A DNA stretch of 17,948 nt from Spirochaetales bacterium (GTDB lineage Bacteria > Spirochaetota > Spirochaetia > DSM-27196 > SLST01): assembly GCA_030642995.1 (NCBI GenBank), contig DAOWMR010000013.1:1-17948 (forward strand), in the 5' to 3' direction. This document shows, one piece after another, positions 15,114 to 17,948 of the stretch. Within the stretch, counting starts at the first letter, position 1. Every line of letters begins with the position of its first letter. Under the pieces are notes generated by a model. That model made no database searches and was not told the origin of the DNA. It saw nothing but the letters and a program-made list of their open reading frames with translations. A program made the translations under genes and the position numbers.

Positions 15114-16219
15114 AGTGTCTCCACCCTTCGCTTCAGTACGAAAGCTCCCGCAATCCCGAATACCACGCACCAGCCGGCCAGTATCAGCAGTTGCTGTGCG
15201 GATTCTCTCCATCCGACCCCCTCGACAGTTGCGCCATACACAACCTGAACAATCCCGTAGGACGGCAGGAATTGTACCCACCGTGCCGGAGCCCCGGGGA
15301 ACATGATCGAGAAGGCGGGAATGGCCAGCGGGATCAGGAACAGCATACCCAGGAGCATCGTGCTTATCAGTTCCCGCCCAGCCGATCCGGCGATCATCGC
15401 GACCGCGGTGACCATTATGGCGCCGAGGAAAACGGCGACGAGAACAATAAGCGGCTTTGGGCCGTAGGCCTGGATCAAAAGCAGAATGATTGCGGTTTCG
15501 CTGAATGCGATGAATGTGCCCAGTGCGCCTTTCGCGAGAAGGATATCTCCGATACGGGCCGGTGTTGAGAGAATTGCTGTCACGGTCCGTTCCTGAACTT
15601 CCGATGAGATCAGGGCGCCGAGTGCGATTGCTTCCAGCATCAGGACCATGAATGCGTAGAGTGGTCGAAGTCGATCCCGAAACGGTATCTGGTCTCCGGC
15701 CCGATCCTCGCCGAGAACCACGATGTCGCCGTCAGGCTCGGTCACCGGTAATTGGTATCCGGCGATGGCATATGCAATTTCCCGGACCATGCTCTGCATC
15801 GCGCCGGTGATCTCTTCCGGGAGATTCGGACGCACGAAAATAGTGACGGTTGTCTTGCGACCGGCCATGACATCGGTCATGAAGCCGTCCGGAAATTCAA
15901 CTCCGACTTCGAGATCGCGCGTCTCAATCGCCGCTCGCAGAGAATCCGTATCGTCGAACCACTCGATACTCAGCCCTTCCTCGTCGGTGCTCGCGAACTG
16001 TGTCAGTGCAGGCCGAATGTCGTTCCCACTGACACCCATGGAGATGGTCTCATCGACATCTCTCGGTAACACCCAGTAGAGCGTGACGAATGTCGTGACG
16101 GAGAGAATCGTCAGAAAGATAAAGATGAGATCTCGTGAGTGGAGGACAAGGTCTTTCCGAAGGATTGCGGTGATCGCGCCCAAACGGGTCGCCCGCCCGG
16201 TACTCGTGGTCTGCATCAT
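15110..16219 (-). CDS. ABC-2 type transporter permease, first membrane subunit
   Basis: This 369-residue membrane protein resembles the neighbouring subunit in design. A first membrane segment lies at about 31-50, an external domain at about 51-185, and a cluster of five segments from about 188 to the end. The segment SSEVQERTVTAILSTPARIGDILLAKG (about 205-231) is the conserved cytoplasmic coupling region of ABC-2 permeases. The first ATG (16219) overlaps the ATPase stop as ATGA and has AGGGGG six bases upstream. A second ATG follows immediately. Both permeases are distantly alike, so the exporter is probably a heterodimer. Confidence 0.88.
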   Translation of the reverse strand: MMQTTSTGRATRLGAITAILRKDLVLHSRDLIFIFLTILSVTTFVTLYWVLPRDVDETISMGVSGNDIRPALTQFASTDEEGLSIEWFDDTDSLRAAIETRDLEVGVEFPDGFMTDVMAGRKTTVTIFVRPNLPEEITGAMQSMVREIAYAIAGYQLPVTEPDGDIVVLGEDRAGDQIPFRDRLRPLYAFMVLMLEAIALGALISSEVQERTVTAILSTPARIGDILLAKGALGTFIAFSETAIILLLIQAYGPKPLIVLVAVFLGAIMVTAVAMIAGSAGRELISTMLLGMLFLIPLAIPAFSIMFPGAPARWVQFLPSYGIVQVVYGATVEGVGWRESAQQLLILAGWCVVFGIAGAFVLKRRVETL

Positions 16220-17076
16220 GTCAGCCCCCTGCCGGTGAGCTTGACGAATATGTCCTCGAGCGTTGCTTCTTCGGTGTGGATTGTCATCAAACCGGGGCTT
16301 CCGACGGCGGCCTTCAGCAGTTCACCGGTATCAGCTGTGTCCAGAGGGACTACGCGCTCAGACACGTCACCATTCTCTCGCATGCGAACCCGTACCGACC
16401 GGGTTCCATGCTGTAGTTTGAGGTTCTCCGGCGTGTCCATAGCAACAATCAATCCTTCGTTGATGAACGCGACACGGTCGGAGAGCTGGTCTGCCTCGTT
16501 CATGTCGTGGGTCGTGAGGAACACCGCCGCTCCTCGTTCGGATTCTTTCTGAATGATCGCCCGAATGGCGCGGGAGGATACCGGATCCAGTCCATTTGTG
16601 GGTTCATCAAGGAAGAGAACATCCGGCGTATTCACGAGGGCACGAGCGACCATGAGTCGCTGGCGCATCCCCTTTGAGTAGCGCTTCACGCGGTCGTTTC
16701 CGCGCTCACTGAGACCAACGCGTTTCAGAGCCTCGCGGGGGTCGTATCCCTTCATTCCGAAGAGCCGGGCGAAGAAGATGAGGTTCTCCATACCGCTCAT
16801 GTTCAGATAGAGGTTCTTCTCCTCAAAGCAGACACCAATTCGGGCCTGCACTTCCTTGCGATTGTGCGAGACGTCCAGCCCAAACAACTCCACTTTGCCG
16901 CCCTGAGGAGTCAGCATGCCGGTCAACATCTTGATTGTGGTCGACTTGCCGGCACCATTGGGTCCGAGAAATCCCAGGATTTCGCCACGGCCAACCTGGA
17001 AGCTGATGCCGTCCACCGCCAGCGTTTTGCCGTACGAGTACCGCACATTGTCGACCTTGATCGCGCTGTCACCCAT
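16216..17076 (-). CDS. ABC-2 type transporter ATP-binding protein (NatA/DrrA-like)
   Basis: This 286-residue ATPase energises the exporter. It has Walker A at 38-46 (GPNGAGKST), signature YSKGMRQ at 133-139, Walker B ending D157-E158 (VLFLDEPTNGLD) and switch H190 (TTHDM). The Q-loop position reads GVCFEEKNLY, with glutamate in place of glutamine, which is common in this exporter subfamily. The C-terminal 70 residues form a regulatory extension ending LEDIFVKLTGRGL, as in drug and lipid exporters. The ATG follows GAGAGGGGG with a 5-nt spacer. It is the first gene of a three-gene operon and sits just downstream of a palindromic site. Confidence 0.92.
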   Translation of the reverse strand: MGDSAIKVDNVRYSYGKTLAVDGISFQVGRGEILGFLGPNGAGKSTTIKMLTGMLTPQGGKVELFGLDVSHNRKEVQARIGVCFEEKNLYLNMSGMENLIFFARLFGMKGYDPREALKRVGLSERGNDRVKRYSKGMRQRLMVARALVNTPDVLFLDEPTNGLDPVSSRAIRAIIQKESERGAAVFLTTHDMNEADQLSDRVAFINEGLIVAMDTPENLKLQHGTRSVRVRMRENGDVSERVVPLDTADTGELLKAAVGSPGLMTIHTEEATLEDIFVKLTGRGLT

Positions 17077-17097
17077 AAACGCCCCCTCTCAACAGAA

Positions 17098-17117
17098 TGT
17101 ACTAATACCATAGTACA
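17098..17117. promoter_or_regulatory. Palindromic candidate repressor operator of the ABC-2 operon
   Basis: TGTACTA (17098-17104) and TAGTACA (17111-17117) form a perfect 7-bp inverted repeat with a 6-bp spacer. It lies 22 bp upstream of the ATPase start and covers the predicted -10 box. ABC-2 operons are often controlled by GntR-family (YtrA-type) repressors binding such TGTAC-type palindromes. No regulator gene is visible in the window, so the cognate protein is unknown. Confidence 0.6.
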
Positions 17118-17138
17118 ATAGTTCTTTAGGGAGTGCAA
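17110..17138 (-). promoter_or_regulatory. Predicted promoter of the ABC-2 operon
   Basis: Reading the - strand, TTGCAC (17138-17133) and TACTAT (17115-17110) are separated by exactly 17 bp. Both hexamers are imperfect matches to the housekeeping consensus, but spacing, position and overlap with the palindrome support the call. On the + strand TACAAT (17114-17119) is a good -10 match that might serve the divergent acetyltransferase gene, although no clear -35 accompanies it. Confidence 0.45.
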
Positions 17139-17213
17139 GAGAAAGATGAAAGACCTCGCACAGGCTTCGTGCGGGTATGATCCGGCGATGGGTCGTGGTA
17201 TTCTGGAGGAACC

Positions 17214-17825
17214 ATGAGTGACACAGTGTTCGAGCGTCGAATGGTGTCCGGTGCCGCGGAGATGCTCAGCCGAGCCTTCCATGCCGACATGCTCCTGGCA
17301 AACTATTTTCCCGATTCAACTCGACGCCTGGCGGTGGGTCGGCTTTTCTTTCAGCTTCCACTCTCCATTGGTCTTCGCGTGGGGGAGGTATCTACGACCT
17401 CGCCCGGGATAGAGGGAGTGGCGGTCTGGTATCCTCCGGGAACGTATCCCGTGTCGACGTGGAAGACGCTTCAGGCAATCCCGTTCCTCTCGGCACTCAG
17501 GTTCGGCATCGCGGGCGGCGCCCGAATGAAGGCACTCGGCGATTTTTTTGACAGCCGGCACAGTCGCATTGCTCCAACGAATCACTGGTTTCTGGAGCTC
17601 CTTGGGGTAGATCCCGATGCGCAGGGCCGCGGCCATGCCGGTTCGCTGCTCCGTCCCGTGCTTGCCCGGATCGACGGTGAGGGATGTCCATCCTACCTGG
17701 AGACGACAAACCCCAGGAATGTGTCGATGTACGAGCACTTCGGATTTCAGGTGAGGGATTCAGGAACGGTACCGGACACCCGTATTGACTACTGGTGCAT
17801 GTTGCGGCCCGGAGACGCGGCCTGA
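17214..17825 (+). CDS. GNAT-family N-acetyltransferase
   Basis: This 203-residue protein is predicted to transfer an acetyl group from acetyl-CoA to an unknown amine. The acetyl-CoA binding motif A is clear at 132-146 (VDPDAQGRGHAGSLL). It is followed by the typical YLETTNPRNVSMYEHFGF stretch (161-178) seen in GNAT proteins. The N-terminal half is less conserved and has a hydrophobic stretch at about 85-100. The ATG has GGAGGA three bases upstream. It is transcribed away from the exporter operon and may share its control region. No link to either neighbouring system is evident. Confidence 0.88.
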   Translation: MSDTVFERRMVSGAAEMLSRAFHADMLLANYFPDSTRRLAVGRLFFQLPLSIGLRVGEVSTTSPGIEGVAVWYPPGTYPVSTWKTLQAIPFLSALRFGIAGGARMKALGDFFDSRHSRIAPTNHWFLELLGVDPDAQGRGHAGSLLRPVLARIDGEGCPSYLETTNPRNVSMYEHFGFQVRDSGTVPDTRIDYWCMLRPGDAA

Positions 17826-17832
17826 ACGCCTG

Positions 17833-17948
17833 TCAATTGCGCGGGTAGTATGGGAAGAACACAAAGTCCCTGAACTCGCGGTCGGGATTCGGCACGCCGG
17901 TGGGAATGCGATCGGTCGTTGTCCGTCGCTCGTTTGCGTCGGCATGAC
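17833..17948 (-). CDS. Partial C-terminus of an unidentified protein running off the window
   Basis: One - strand frame is open from the right edge to a TGA at 17833-17835, giving 37 codons. Its end reads PNPDREFRDFVFFPYYPRN, and the codon use resembles neighbouring genes (mostly G or C in third positions). It converges on the acetyltransferase gene with a 7-bp gap, leaving no non-coding space. I do not recognise the protein. The fragment is short, so an accidental open frame cannot be excluded. Confidence 0.4.
   Translation of the reverse strand, partial: HADANERRTTTDRIPTGVPNPDREFRDFVFFPYYPRN

Noticed and set aside
15114..15281. A 56-residue upstream extension of the second ABC-2 permease
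   Set aside because: It lies inside the previous permease gene. The ATGA overlap at 15110-15113 with GGTGGAG upstream is the expected start arrangement.

Overview
This 17.9 kb window looks like a chromosomal segment of a moderately GC-rich bacterium (GC in the high 50s percent by eye, Shine-Dalgarno starts, short intergenic gaps). The solute-binding protein signal peptide ends in VFAAGG followed by a charged stretch, a style common in Spirochaetota, and the dual-ATPase sugar importer also fits that phylum. Taxonomy is therefore a tentative inference. I see no tRNA, rRNA, CRISPR array, transposase or integrase.

Positions 1-14116 (+ strand) hold one long carbohydrate or polyol utilisation locus. 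Two identical LacI-type palindromes (10-21 and 144-155) precede a LacI-family regulator. Next come a secreted binding protein, two MalF/MalG-like permeases, a 73-residue membrane protein, a D-tagatose/D-allulose 3-epimerase family enzyme, two different MalK-like ATPases, a cupin (phosphomannose isomerase-like) protein, a zinc alcohol/polyol dehydrogenase, a Gfo/Idh/MocA oxidoreductase, a class II ketose-bisphosphate-type aldolase and an FGGY kinase. The simplest reading is import of a polyol or rare sugar, oxidation to a ketose, C3 epimerisation, phosphorylation, and aldol cleavage to a triose phosphate plus an aldehyde. The substrate cannot be read from sequence. Clusters of hairpins in two gaps (2675-2789 and 5811-5860) may set different mRNA levels for the binding protein, the permeases and the ATPases.

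Positions 14046-17076 (- strand) hold a compact operon for an ABC-2 type exporter: an ATPase followed by two membrane subunits, each junction an ATGA overlap. Its predicted promoter is overlaid by a perfect palindrome, TGTACTA-N6-TAGTACA. Its last gene converges on the kinase gene and the two coding regions overlap by 71 bp.

Positions 17118-17948 hold a divergently transcribed GNAT acetyltransferase gene and, running in from the right edge on the - strand, what appears to be the last 37 codons of another gene.
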